From: Heyndrickxia camelliae | Lineage (GTDB): Bacteria > Bacillota > Bacilli > Bacillales > Bacillaceae_C | Direction: 5' to 3' | Length of the DNA stretch: 64,000 bases | Assembly (NCBI RefSeq): GCF_002844575.1 | Contig: NZ_PIQO01000021.1 | Location: 1 to 64,000 of the forward strand | Part shown: piece after piece, positions 1-9,879 of the stretch | How positions within the stretch are numbered: the first letter of the stretch is position 1 | Layout of the letters: each line of letters starts with the position of its first letter | Program-made: the position numbers and the translations under genes | Notes under the pieces: model-generated | What the model was told of the DNA's origin: nothing | The model's input: only the letters and a program-made list of their open reading frames with translations | Databases searched by the model: none

Positions 1-397
1 TATCTTTTTCTTCTGACTTTGATAAATTTTCAAAATTCCGAAGAGGTTCTGCTATAATATCCAAAACCCGCTTTCTTGGATTTAGGGAAGAATATGGATC
101 CTGGAAAATCATTTGAATATCACGGCGAACATTATGAAATTCTGTTCTGCTTAATTTTGTAAGATCCTTATCTTCAAAAAGAATTTCACCAGATGTCGCT
201 TTATTAAGTCCGATAAGGGTTCTACCCGTGGTTGTTTTCCCGCATCCAGACTCTCCAACTAGCCCGTATGTCTCTCCAGGTTTTAATTCAAAACTGATAT
301 CATCAACTGCTTTCACATAGTCAACGACTCTTCTAAAAAAGCCGCCACGAATTGGATAATAGACTTTAAGATTATTAACTTTAAGAAATGTCATCAT
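1..397 (-). CDS. Oligopeptide ABC transporter ATP-binding protein, OppF/DppF type (partial, C-terminal part outside window)
   Basis: The gene enters from the left edge, so only about the first 130 residues are present. The translated N-terminus starts MMTFLKVNNLKVYYP and contains a Walker A motif (GESGCGKT) and a Q-loop (MIFQDPYSSLNPR). These are hallmarks of the second ATPase of oligopeptide or dipeptide importers, which energises peptide uptake with its partner at 381-1400. Two adjacent ATG codons (397 and 394) can serve as start, and the gene overlaps the end of the partner by about 14-17 bases, implying translational coupling. Whether it belongs to an opp, app or dpp set cannot be told, because the permease and binding-protein genes lie outside the window. 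Confidence 0.85.
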   Translation of the reverse strand, partial: MMTFLKVNNLKVYYPIRGGFFRRVVDYVKAVDDISFELKPGETYGLVGESGCGKTTTGRTLIGLNKATSGEILFEDKDLTKLSRTEFHNVRRDIQMIFQDPYSSLNPRKRVLDIIAEPLRNFENLSKSEEKD

Positions 398-1400
398 TCA
401 TGTCCCCTATATTTTCTGGAAAGTGAAAGTTTTTATAGCAAGTACAACGTACATAATGATTTGGTTCAACTTCCCGCAAAATTGGATTTTCTTCATGTTC
501 ATGCTCATCTATCCAGTCAATACGGTCTTTAAATCGGCATCCATGTCTTGGAAGGTTTTGTAATGAAGGGACTATCCCTTTAATAACATGCAATCGATCA
601 TTTCCTTCTGCAGTAGACGGAATAGAATTTAATAAAGAGCGAGTATAAGGATGAAGTGGATTTTTAAATAATGTCTTTACGTCTGCAAGTTCCACAATCT
701 CCCCGGCATACATAACCGCGACCCTATCCGCCATCTCCGCAACGACTCCAAGATCATGGGTAATTAGAATAATCCCTGTCTTCATTTGCTTTTGAAGATC
801 TTTCAGCAAGTCCATAATTTGAGCTTGAATAGTCACGTCCAACGCAGTTGTAGGTTCATCAGCAATAACTAGAGATGGATCACATGCAATCGCAACAGCA
901 ATAACAACCCGTTGTCGCATACCACCGGATAATTCATGTGGATATTGTTTATATGTCCGCTCTGGATTCGGAATTCCAACCTTTTTTAGCAGTTCTAATG
1001 CCTTTGCTTTAATTTCAGAGGATGATAATTTTGTGTGGTAGTTCATACTTTCTTCAATTTGCTTACCGCAGGTCATTAAAGGATTAAGAGCAGTAAGAGG
1101 ATCTTGAAAGATCATTCCTATATCTTTTCCGCGAACCTTATTCATTTCCGATGTTGACAAAGAGAGAAGGTTTCGGCCATTAAAGTTAACATTTCCCTCT
1201 AATTTTGTTCGTCCTTCTGGGTGTAGACCCATTACAGAAAGTGCAAATGCACTTTTCCCGCATCCTGATTCCCCAACAATTGCGACGACTTCGTTTTCAT
1301 TAACCGTTAATGTTACACCATCTACGGCTGGATAATAATTATCTTGTATTCGAAATGAAGTTTTTAAATCTTCTACTTGTAAAAGTGGTTGATTACCCAA
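381..1400 (-). CDS. Oligopeptide ABC transporter ATP-binding protein, OppD/DppD type
   Basis: A 339-residue cytoplasmic ATPase of a peptide importer. Visible motifs: Walker A GESGCGKS at about residues 43-50, Q-loop at 99, signature LSGGMRQR at 157-164, Walker B VIADEP at 178-183, and the C-terminal oligopeptide-transporter extension. The start is TTG, chosen because AGGGGG sits seven bases upstream. A near-consensus sigma-A promoter (1480-1508) lies about 80 bases upstream, so this is probably the first gene of its operon, followed by the OppF-type gene. The C-terminal extension normally carries several spaced cysteines; here the middle ones are replaced by an acidic and histidine-rich run (DWIDEHEHEENP), leaving GCRF and RCTC. 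Substrate range is not inferable. Confidence 0.88.
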   Translation of the reverse strand: MGNQPLLQVEDLKTSFRIQDNYYPAVDGVTLTVNENEVVAIVGESGCGKSAFALSVMGLHPEGRTKLEGNVNFNGRNLLSLSTSEMNKVRGKDIGMIFQDPLTALNPLMTCGKQIEESMNYHTKLSSSEIKAKALELLKKVGIPNPERTYKQYPHELSGGMRQRVVIAVAIACDPSLVIADEPTTALDVTIQAQIMDLLKDLQKQMKTGIILITHDLGVVAEMADRVAVMYAGEIVELADVKTLFKNPLHPYTRSLLNSIPSTAEGNDRLHVIKGIVPSLQNLPRHGCRFKDRIDWIDEHEHEENPILREVEPNHYVRCTCYKNFHFPENIGDMNDDIS

Positions 1401-1479
1401 TATGATCCCCCTTAACTAAGAAACCTATATGTCGAAATTTGTTGAATTTGGTTAAAATTTAATTAAGTTTATATTCCTA

Positions 1480-1508
1480 ATTATAGATTGATATATTTGA
1501 ATAGTCAA
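1480..1508 (-). promoter_or_regulatory. Sigma-A promoter of the peptide transporter operon
   Basis: On the minus strand TTGACT (1503-1508) and TATAAT (1480-1485) are separated by exactly 17 bases. It faces the OppD-type gene, leaving an untranslated leader of about 70 bases in a very AT-rich region. Confidence 0.7.
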
Positions 1509-1602
1509 TACAATTATTTTTTTTATATAATTTTTAATTTTAGCTATTACAACTAACCTCTTGTTGTATCCAAGTTTATTAAGATAACCATAATTAATTT
1601 TC

Positions 1603-1617
1603 AATTATCAGAATAAT
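1603..1617. promoter_or_regulatory. Possible CodY-like box upstream of the peptide transporter promoter
   Basis: The palindrome-like 15-mer ATTATTCTGATAATT (minus strand) matches the CodY consensus AATTTTCWGAAAATT at 12 of 15 positions by eye. CodY commonly represses peptide transporters in Bacillus. The surrounding 1401-1719 region is extremely AT-rich, so a chance match is quite possible, and the site is about 95 bases upstream of the -35 element. The rest of this gap shows no gene. Confidence 0.25.
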
Positions 1618-1719
1618 TTTTTATCATTTAATAGTTAAAATATTCTAATTAGTAATTATTCAAAGTAAAATAATTCTAATATAGGATTAAGGGGAATTTT
1701 GTCGAAAATCGGGACATAA

Positions 1720-1754
1720 AAAAATACCCCTTATTTATCATAAGGAGTATTTTT
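1720..1754 (-). terminator. Intrinsic terminator downstream of cshA
   Basis: Arms AAAAATACCCCTTA (1720-1733) and TAAGGAGTATTTTT (1741-1754) form a 14-bp stem with one mismatch and a 7-base loop; on the minus strand it ends in a T-run. It lies 135 bases beyond the cshA stop codon. Confidence 0.75.
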
Positions 1755-1888
1755 AACTGATAAACAAAATATGAATTTTTCTTTTGATTAAAGGAATTCT
1801 TTCCGTATTTGTTCTTAACCAGCTTACCTAATCGCTTACTCTTTTATTGGCCCCGTTCTGGTTAATTTAATTTACCGAATAAATAAGT

Positions 1889-3631
<1,743 letters not shown>

Positions 3632-3657
3632 AAAAAGAAATCGGTATCCCGATTTCC
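3632..3657 (-). terminator. Intrinsic terminator immediately after murF
   Basis: Perfect 8-bp stem GAAATCGG (3637-3644) / CCGATTTC (3649-3656) with a four-base loop, followed on the minus strand by five T residues. It begins one base after the murF stop codon. Confidence 0.8.
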
Positions 3658-5043
3658 TTACTCCTTATTCTCAACTAAGGATGTTGCTACTTCTTCAAGC
3701 TCCATGCCTCTAGAGCCTTTTATAAGTACAAGCTCGTTTCCTTGTATATGAGATATAATAGATTGAATCAATTCTTGTTTATTGACAAAATTAAAGACCC
3801 GGTCCGCCCCAAATTGTTTTTTTGCTTCTTCTGCAATATAATACCCAAGTTCACCATACGTAAACACATATTTTATTTTGGATGGTTGGAGGAATCGGCC
3901 AATTTCACGGTGGAAATCTTTTTCCGCTTCTCCCAACTCCAACATGTCGCCTAATACAACTATTTTTTCTCTTGATTTATCAAGATCCATCACCAAATTT
4001 AAAGCCGCTTTCGTAGATGTAGGACTTGCATTGTATGCATCATTAATAATCTTGATGCCATTTAAACCATCTAACACTTCCATCCTCATTGCCGTAAGTT
4101 TAACGGATGATAGTCCATTCTTTATTTCCTCCATGGATAGACCAAGCTCCCGCCCAGCAAGGATAGCTGCCAAAGAATTAAGAACATTGTATTCTCCAAG
4201 AACTGGTATATATAACTGAGAATCTGGTTCCATATTAACTGAGTAGGCACTGCCATTTTCATCTTGGTTGATAGTAATTGGATAAATATCGTTTTCTTGC
4301 TTCTTACCAAACGTTTGTATGCGTACGTCAGATATAGCCTGTGCTCTTTCCCTTAGTAATGGCTCGTCTCCCAAATAGATAAATAAACCATCTCTTGAAA
4401 GTCCTTTTACAATTTCCATTTTTGCATCTGCTATTGCTTCTCGTGAACCTAAATCTTGTAAATGAGCTTCTCCAATATTGGTAATGATGGCAACATTAGG
4501 ACGAGCAAGTCTAGTTAAAAATTCAATTTCACCTCTTGCACTCATACCCATTTCAAGAACAGCCACTTCTGTATCTTCTTTTAAAGATAAAACGGTTAAT
4601 GGCAGGCCTTGACGACCATTATAATTTCCAATTGTTTTTTGTACTTTGTACTTTTGACTCAATACACTGGCAACCATATCTTTTGTAGTGGTTTTCCCAT
4701 TGCTGCCAGTTACCCCAACTACTTTGATGTTTAATTCCTGCAAATACGCACGGGCTAATTCTTGTAGAGCTGTTAAAACGTCCTCTACAATAATAATAGG
4801 CAGGCCATGTGGAGGATTAGGCACATCCTTTTGCCAAAGGGATGCTCCAGCCCCGCTGTTTATTGCCGCTTCTACATATTGGTGTCCGTCCACAAATCTA
4901 CCTTTTAGAGGTACATATAAGTTTCCCTCCTGGATGACCCTTGTATCGATACATGCTCCGCTAATTACATTATCTTGAAATTCGGTAATATCATTTTCTA
5001 TTTTTATCATATTTGCTATTTGCTTGACCGTACGCTTCATCAT
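3658..5043 (-). CDS. murF: UDP-N-acetylmuramoyl-tripeptide--D-alanyl-D-alanine ligase MurF
   Basis: A 461-residue cytoplasmic Mur ligase that adds D-Ala-D-Ala to UDP-MurNAc-tripeptide, completing the peptidoglycan precursor. It shows the ATP-binding loop GVTGSNGKTTT at 110-120, the NIGEAHL segment, and the conserved DAYNASPTS and LGDMLELG motifs of MurF. Length is typical. The start (MMKRTVKQ) has GGAGGC eight bases upstream. It lies downstream of ddl, whose product supplies its dipeptide substrate; the roughly 160-base gap carries a short intergenic repeat. Confidence 0.96.
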   Translation of the reverse strand: MMKRTVKQIANMIKIENDITEFQDNVISGACIDTRVIQEGNLYVPLKGRFVDGHQYVEAAINSGAGASLWQKDVPNPPHGLPIIIVEDVLTALQELARAYLQELNIKVVGVTGSNGKTTTKDMVASVLSQKYKVQKTIGNYNGRQGLPLTVLSLKEDTEVAVLEMGMSARGEIEFLTRLARPNVAIITNIGEAHLQDLGSREAIADAKMEIVKGLSRDGLFIYLGDEPLLRERAQAISDVRIQTFGKKQENDIYPITINQDENGSAYSVNMEPDSQLYIPVLGEYNVLNSLAAILAGRELGLSMEEIKNGLSSVKLTAMRMEVLDGLNGIKIINDAYNASPTSTKAALNLVMDLDKSREKIVVLGDMLELGEAEKDFHREIGRFLQPSKIKYVFTYGELGYYIAEEAKKQFGADRVFNFVNKQELIQSIISHIQGNELVLIKGSRGMELEEVATSLVENKE

Positions 5044-5117
5044 TTCTGTAAGCCTCCATTTTAACTTTCAAAATCATGAAAAAGGGAATAGGAATCACGA
5101 AGATGTGATCCTTATTA

Positions 5118-5166
5118 GAAAAGCGCAAGCGCCTTGCCTATCCGCACGACGGCTTACGCTAGACAA
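5118..5166 (+). repeat. Short copy of the dispersed intergenic repeat
   Basis: Begins GAAAAGCGCAAGCGCCTTGC and ends TACGCTAGACA. The start matches the leading end of the longer copies at 41669, 26296 (reverse) and 6720 (reverse); the interior is missing. It sits between ddl and murF. Confidence 0.6.
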
Positions 5167-5204
5167 AGACTATATATAAAAAGAACCTATAGCTTTTACT
5201 TATT

Positions 5205-6275
5205 TCAAAATGTATATTTTATTTTTTGCTTATCTTCATAGCGCTCTAAAGCTAATTGGATGAGACGTTCAATTAGTTCTGAATATTCGACGCCACTATG
5301 CTTCCATAAAAGTGGGAACATACTAACAGGTGTAAATCCCGGCATTGTGTTTACCTCGTTTATTAACACTCTCTCATCGGCTGTTACAAAGAAATCTGCA
5401 CGAACTAAACCAGAACAATCGAGTACCTTAAAGGCTTTTTTTGCAATGTCAGACATACTTGCATATACTTCATCTGAAATTTCAGCTGGGATAATTAGGG
5501 CAGTATCCCCGTCCTCATACTTCGCCTTATAATCATAAAAAGTTGTTTTAGGTAAAATCTCTCCCGCTACAGAGCATTCTGGATAATCATTACCTAATAC
5601 ACCTATTTCAATTTCACGTGCAGTAATACCCTCTTCGATAATAATCTTACGGTCATATTGAAATGCTTCCTTATAAGCTTTCTCCAATTCGTTTCTATTC
5701 GTGCACTTACTAATTCCTACACTAGATCCTAGATTAGCAGGTTTGACAAAACATGGGTACCCTAATTCTGCTTCCACGTATTGATAGGCAGATTCAGGAT
5801 CTGCCTCCCACGTACTTCTTAAAGACCAAACATATTTCACTTGTGGAAGACCGCTTTGCGCAAATATAGTTTTCATAATCACTTTATCCATTCCCGCAGC
5901 CGATGCCAAAACACCATTACCAACGTATGGAAGATTTAATAATTCCAACATCCCCTGAACAGTGCCATCTTCTCCGTTTGGTCCATGTAAAAGCGGAAAT
6001 ACTACATCATAACCGCTGTCCTCCTTTGGAGATATGGAAGACATTAGTGCATTGGGTGCTATTGCCTCTCCGTCGGTAAATTGCAGCTCTTGCACACTAT
6101 CTACCGGACCATGTAATTGAGGACCTTTCAGCCATTTTCCGTCTGTTGATATATAAATAGGATGAATTTCAAATTTTTCTAGATTTAATGCTTGAATAAC
6201 CGCTTTAGCAGTTCGTAATGAAACTTGATGCTCAGCGGATTTTCCTCCATATAATAAACAAAGCTTCGTTTTCAT
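5205..6275 (-). CDS. ddl: D-alanine--D-alanine ligase
   Basis: A 356-residue ATP-grasp enzyme joining two D-alanines for peptidoglycan synthesis. It begins [19 protein letters not shown], the typical Ddl N-terminus with the GG-K-SAEH substrate motif, and contains [30 protein letters not shown] and [17 protein letters not shown]. The lid segment [10 protein letters not shown] is of the D-Ala-D-Ala kind rather than the lactate-incorporating VanA kind. Start has TGGAGGATATTTT before ATG. Transcription continues toward murF. The C-terminus (KIKYTF) slightly exceeds the core domain. Confidence 0.95.
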   Translation of the reverse strand: MKTKLCLLYGGKSAEHQVSLRTAKAVIQALNLEKFEIHPIYISTDGKWLKGPQLHGPVDSVQELQFTDGEAIAPNALMSSISPKEDSGYDVVFPLLHGPNGEDGTVQGMLELLNLPYVGNGVLASAAGMDKVIMKTIFAQSGLPQVKYVWSLRSTWEADPESAYQYVEAELGYPCFVKPANLGSSVGISKCTNRNELEKAYKEAFQYDRKIIIEEGITAREIEIGVLGNDYPECSVAGEILPKTTFYDYKAKYEDGDTALIIPAEISDEVYASMSDIAKKAFKVLDCSGLVRADFFVTADERVLINEVNTMPGFTPVSMFPLLWKHSGVEYSELIERLIQLALERYEDKQKIKYTF

Positions 6276-6557
6276 AAAATATCCTCCAGTTAATCTTTCG
6301 CTTTTGTTCTCTTTTAAAACTCATGACATTTGCCTAGAACATCATATGTAAAAATGTACATAACGGTGAAAATCCAATATGCCATTTCCATTCTCGGTAT
6401 TAATATTAACCTATCTGCAGCTACAATTCATCCTCTTTTACACGATTTCATCCTTTAGTTCTAGTGTGAAAATATTCCCATTACCTTTTCTAGATTTCTA
6501 AATTGGTTTTTGATAAAATGTTTTAAAATTTCTATTGTACATACTGTCTATATTCTG

Positions 6558-6720
6558 TGCCTATCGCCTAGTGAATTTCAGTGTTATCTCTGCGAACGTC
6601 TATATCGACTAGTTGCCTACCTCGCCGTGTTGTCTTTATCTTTATATCACTCCGAAACTCGAAGGTGAAATGATACTTCAAATTTCGCTCATCCGTACGC
6701 CGATGGGCAAGGCGATTTTC
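6558..6720 (-). repeat. Long copy of the dispersed intergenic repeat (inverted orientation)
   Basis: Read on the minus strand, it runs from AAAATCGCCTTGCCCATCGGC through GAAATTTG...ATTTCACCTTCG and ACACGGCGAGGTAG to GAAATTCACTAGGCG. The same succession of blocks occurs at 41669-41885 and, inverted, at 26056-26296. It lacks the roughly 60-70 central bases of those copies. Confidence 0.65.
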
Positions 6721-6802
6721 TATTTACTCACACGTATAAGGCCCGGAGGATATATCTTATTTTGTAAAAATAGAATAATTTGAGGGTTCAAGGGAGGAAA
6801 AT

Positions 6803-7114
6803 ATGAGTTATGTATTAGCTCATAAGTGGTTTATTTTGGTATCCCTCGAGGTTTTGGCTTGGGCATCCACCTTTTTTCTTTTTTATGCAAGGTATGGATT
6901 AAAATCCTCCATTTGGTTTAGGATCGCCAGTGTTCTGTTTGCTATAACCGGAATAATTCCACAAGTCATAATAGGGGTCATTAATTTTGTCCACACTAGA
7001 AAGTTGGACATTTTCACTTTAATAATCGTTGTACTGCTTATTTATGGATTTACATTCGGAAAGAAAGAAGTAAAAAAACTCGATGCATGGGCACAGAAAA
7101 AGTTCTCCAAATAA
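6803..7114 (+). CDS. Small integral membrane protein of unknown function
   Basis: A 103-residue protein with three to four hydrophobic segments: about residues 9-28, 36-63 and 69-87, and a lysine-rich C-terminus (GKKEVKKLDAWAQKKFSK) that is probably cytoplasmic. Start ATG is preceded by AAGGGAGG. It ends in a bidirectional terminator shared with the convergent gene at 7142. No family is recognised. Confidence 0.75.
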   Translation: MSYVLAHKWFILVSLEVLAWASTFFLFYARYGLKSSIWFRIASVLFAITGIIPQVIIGVINFVHTRKLDIFTLIIVVLLIYGFTFGKKEVKKLDAWAQKKFSK

Positions 7115-7144
7115 AAATCCGCCTGATTTTGGCGGATTTTTTTA
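7113..7144. terminator. Bidirectional terminator between convergent genes
   Basis: Arms AAAAATCCGCC (7113-7123) and GGCGGATTTTT (7131-7141) are perfectly complementary with a 7-base loop and T-runs on both strands. It overlaps both flanking stop codons. Confidence 0.85.
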
Positions 7145-7909
7145 TTTAATAAAACATTTCCATTCTTTTAATTTCCGATCATATACAATCTTCCCATCAA
7201 CAGGTCTGCTTCCGATCATTGAATATTCCTCATGCATCTCATCCATATAATAAAAGTCGCCAATCACCCATATTGGAATTTCAATTTGAGAACGGGAAAA
7301 TTTTGCCCTTTCTAGGGATATGACCATACCTTCCTTCATGTTTTCAATAAAGGGATAGAGGATTTCTACAGGAACATTAGAAAATTCATTTTTACGTCTT
7401 CTTCCGAACATTGGTTTTTCCACTTTATCAATCATTTTACGCATAATGGAAGTGCCAAGTACATGATAAAAATCTTCAAATGATCGATAATATGTTTTAT
7501 TAAACGCCCCATCCTCATGTGCTAGATATACAAAGTGATTATCCAGTTTTCGATAAAAAGGCAGGCGAAGATGTTTTTTTAAATGACTTAAATATAAAAG
7601 CTCTGCAATCTCCTGACCCTCTAATAGGTTTAAACCTTCTTCATTTTCAAAATCAATCCAACAAAAGTCACCATAACTATTCACATCATCATTAGCAAGC
7701 TTAGGAAGCGTTTCATTATCCACGTAATCCAATAAAGTATGTAAATTATAATTGCCATCGTCAAATTGATGGCGCAGAAGAAGAAGATTAGATATATCAG
7801 GAATTGCCGCAATAAATTCCTTAAACTCTATTCCTGCCGATAGTACATAATGATCCGGGTAATTTACATGTACGTAAATAATATCACGATTCCCTGTATG
7901 ATTTTTCAA
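7142..7909 (-). CDS. Conserved hypothetical protein, 255 residues, probably cytoplasmic
   Basis: No signal peptide or membrane segment is visible. The protein is rich in aromatic and acidic residues (repeated FY, DF, EE motifs). Features include LLLLRHQFDDGNYNLHTLL, YGDFCWIDFENEEGLN and a C-terminal half ending KLKEWKCFIK. The size and lack of known motifs do not allow a functional call. ATG follows AGGGACCTCAATTG-like sequence with a modest ribosome binding site. It is a single-gene unit ending at a bidirectional terminator. Confidence 0.75.
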   Translation of the reverse strand: MKNHTGNRDIIYVHVNYPDHYVLSAGIEFKEFIAAIPDISNLLLLRHQFDDGNYNLHTLLDYVDNETLPKLANDDVNSYGDFCWIDFENEEGLNLLEGQEIAELLYLSHLKKHLRLPFYRKLDNHFVYLAHEDGAFNKTYYRSFEDFYHVLGTSIMRKMIDKVEKPMFGRRRKNEFSNVPVEILYPFIENMKEGMVISLERAKFSRSQIEIPIWVIGDFYYMDEMHEEYSMIGSRPVDGKIVYDRKLKEWKCFIK

Positions 7910-8442
7910 TTGAGGTCCCTCCGATTAGCTCTTACCCTAATTCCACTAGCAATAGCGCATTGTTATCGACATATAGACTACCAATCATATCACATTGCCG
8001 TTATTGCGTGGTGATTATCCCGCAATTCCCGGCTGCCGATAGGCGCTTTTTTGATAATCCCCTAAAAAAAACAGCTTCCAAAAAGAAACTGTATAATTTG
8101 AATCAAAGTTTCTATTTATTTTACCAAATTTATATCTAAATTCCTCATTATTTTTACCTAATTTTCATTTTTATTTGCAATACATGAAAAATTCGTAGGA
8201 AACGGTCATGTGACATGCTTTTTTCAGAAATTTAAATTTACATCTATCAAGAATACGGTATTGGGATTTCATTTTCGGGTAAAGTAACAATATATGTGTT
8301 CGAGTTAGGAGGTGCTTGTCCATTATTATAAGGTTGTTTGCACATAGATGGATAAAATCCAATTGCTGATTATAACGTATTGCCTTTTTGTAGGCTAAAT
8401 TTGTCTGCAAAAGCATAAGAAAAGCCTTATAAGGACAAAACA
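7910..8442. other. Long intergenic region, no confident gene
   Basis: About 530 bases. It contains the minus-strand terminator-like hairpin at 8064-8092, with no minus-strand gene immediately upstream to account for it, and GCGCCTATCGGC-like sequence near 8030 that vaguely resembles the dispersed repeat. I checked for a magnesium (M-box) or manganese riboswitch upstream of the CorC-type gene and saw no conserved core. Confidence 0.4.
8064..8092 (-). terminator. Orphan terminator-like hairpin
   Basis: On the minus strand ACAGTTTC pairs with GGAAGCTGT (one G-U pair), followed by eight T residues. The nearest minus-strand gene starts downstream, not upstream, so the transcript it would end is unknown. 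Confidence 0.5.
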
Positions 8443-9762
8443 ATGCCTATTTTTAAACTTGTCATCATCCTTATTTTAGTTGCCCTTACCGCCTTTTTTG
8501 TCTCAGCAGAATTCGCTTTTGTTAGAGTTCGCTCTTCTAGAATAGATCAGTTGATTTCAGAAGGTCATAAAAAGGCATCTATCGTAAAAAAAATCCTATC
8601 CAAATTAGATGGATACCTGTCAGCTATTCAATTAGGAATTACAGTTGTTTCCTTAATATTAGGTTGGCTTGGAGAACCAACAATAAAACAAATTTTAAAA
8701 CCATTTTTTCACTTGGTATACCTTCCTTCTTCCGTGGAAAATATATTGTCTTTCATCATTTCTTTTATGATCATCACTTTTTTAAATGTTGTATTAGGTG
8801 AGTTAGCTCCTAAAACAATTGCAATCCAAAATGCAGAATCGATTTGCTTGTCATTTGCAACACCATTAGTTTGGTTTAGCCGTATTATGTTCCCATTTAT
8901 ATGGGTGTTAAATAGGTCGTCCCGTCTTGTTACAAAACTGTTCGGCTACGAACCAATTCCGGATCACGAAATTGCCCACTCAGAGGAAGAGTTAAGAATT
9001 ATCCTCTCTGAAAGTCTAAAGAGTGGGGAAATTAATCAGTCGGAATATAAATATGTAAACAATATCTTTGAATTTGACAATCGAATTGCCAAGGAGATTA
9101 TGGTCCCAAGAACCGAAATTGTTAGTATTGATAAAAGCTCTACCATTGAAGAAATTATGGAAATTGTGCGTACAGAAAAATATACACGTTACCCTGTTAC
9201 AAATGGAGATAAGGATAGTATTATTGGTCTAATCAATATAAAAGAATTACTAACGGACTGCATTTATAATGAATGCCAGGAAGATGATCCTGTTGATAAA
9301 TATATTAGCCCTATCCTCCGTTTTATTGAAACAGTTCCAATCCAAGATCTTTTAGCAAAAATGCAAAAAGACAGAACACATATGGCCATCCTTTTAGATG
9401 AATACGGTGGAACAGCAGGAATGGTAACCGTCGAAGATATATTAGAAGAAATTGTTGGAGAAATTCGCGATGAATTTGATGTTGACGAAATTCCGCTTGT
9501 TCGCAAAGTCGGGGATAACCATTACATTTTCGATGCAAAAGTCTTGATTGAAGACGTAAATGATTTATTAGGAATTGAAATTTCCGATGACGAGGTAGAT
9601 ACTATCGGAGGATGGCTGCTCACACAAAAATATGATTTAAAACAAGGGGATAAAATTGAAATGGATGCGTGTGAGTTTATAGTATCTGAAATGGAAGAAT
9701 CCCATGTACTGTACGTTGATGTCATAAAAAAGGTAACTACACAAAAAGTCTCTGAAGAATAA
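8443..9762 (+). CDS. CorC/CNNM-type transporter (HlyC/MpfA family), copy 1
   Basis: A 439-residue membrane protein with an N-terminal DUF21/CNNM transmembrane domain (about 1-195; hydrophobic segments near 3-22, 60-80, 95-125 and 140-155), a CBS-domain pair (about 205-335, including VPRTEIVSIDK and LLDEYGGTAGMVTVEDILEEIVGE) and a C-terminal CorC/HlyC domain (about 350-430). Family members export Mg2+ or Co2+; the old name 'hemolysin' is misleading. ATG follows TATAAGGACAAAACA. It resembles the gene at 11902 throughout, indicating duplication, with rodA and merR between. A terminator overlaps its stop codon. Confidence 0.88.
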   Translation: MPIFKLVIILILVALTAFFVSAEFAFVRVRSSRIDQLISEGHKKASIVKKILSKLDGYLSAIQLGITVVSLILGWLGEPTIKQILKPFFHLVYLPSSVENILSFIISFMIITFLNVVLGELAPKTIAIQNAESICLSFATPLVWFSRIMFPFIWVLNRSSRLVTKLFGYEPIPDHEIAHSEEELRIILSESLKSGEINQSEYKYVNNIFEFDNRIAKEIMVPRTEIVSIDKSSTIEEIMEIVRTEKYTRYPVTNGDKDSIIGLINIKELLTDCIYNECQEDDPVDKYISPILRFIETVPIQDLLAKMQKDRTHMAILLDEYGGTAGMVTVEDILEEIVGEIRDEFDVDEIPLVRKVGDNHYIFDAKVLIEDVNDLLGIEISDDEVDTIGGWLLTQKYDLKQGDKIEMDACEFIVSEMEESHVLYVDVIKKVTTQKVSEE

Positions 9763-9775
9763 GAGGCTTTTTTTT
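9743..9775 (+). terminator. Intrinsic terminator of the first CorC-type gene
   Basis: Arms AAAAAGTCTC (9743-9752) and GAGGCTTTTT (9763-9772) with one G-U pair and a 10-base loop, then a T-run. The stop codon lies in the loop. Confidence 0.75.
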
Positions 9776-9879
9776 ATGCATCTTGTAATCAAAATCTCCA
9801 TATGTTTAATATATTGGAAACTTTTATCTGTTTCTTTCGTCTTAATATTATGGATATTTATAGGAACTAGGTGAAAAAC

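Noticed and set aside
8100-8442. Magnesium (M-box) or other riboswitch before the CorC-type gene
   Set aside because: No conserved M-box core or paired stems; a few G-rich words only.
8171-8443. 90-residue minus-strand open frame upstream of the first CorC-type gene
   Set aside because: It begins on TTG opposite the start of the CorC-type gene, has no ribosome binding site and reads as a random, Cys/Leu-rich sequence.
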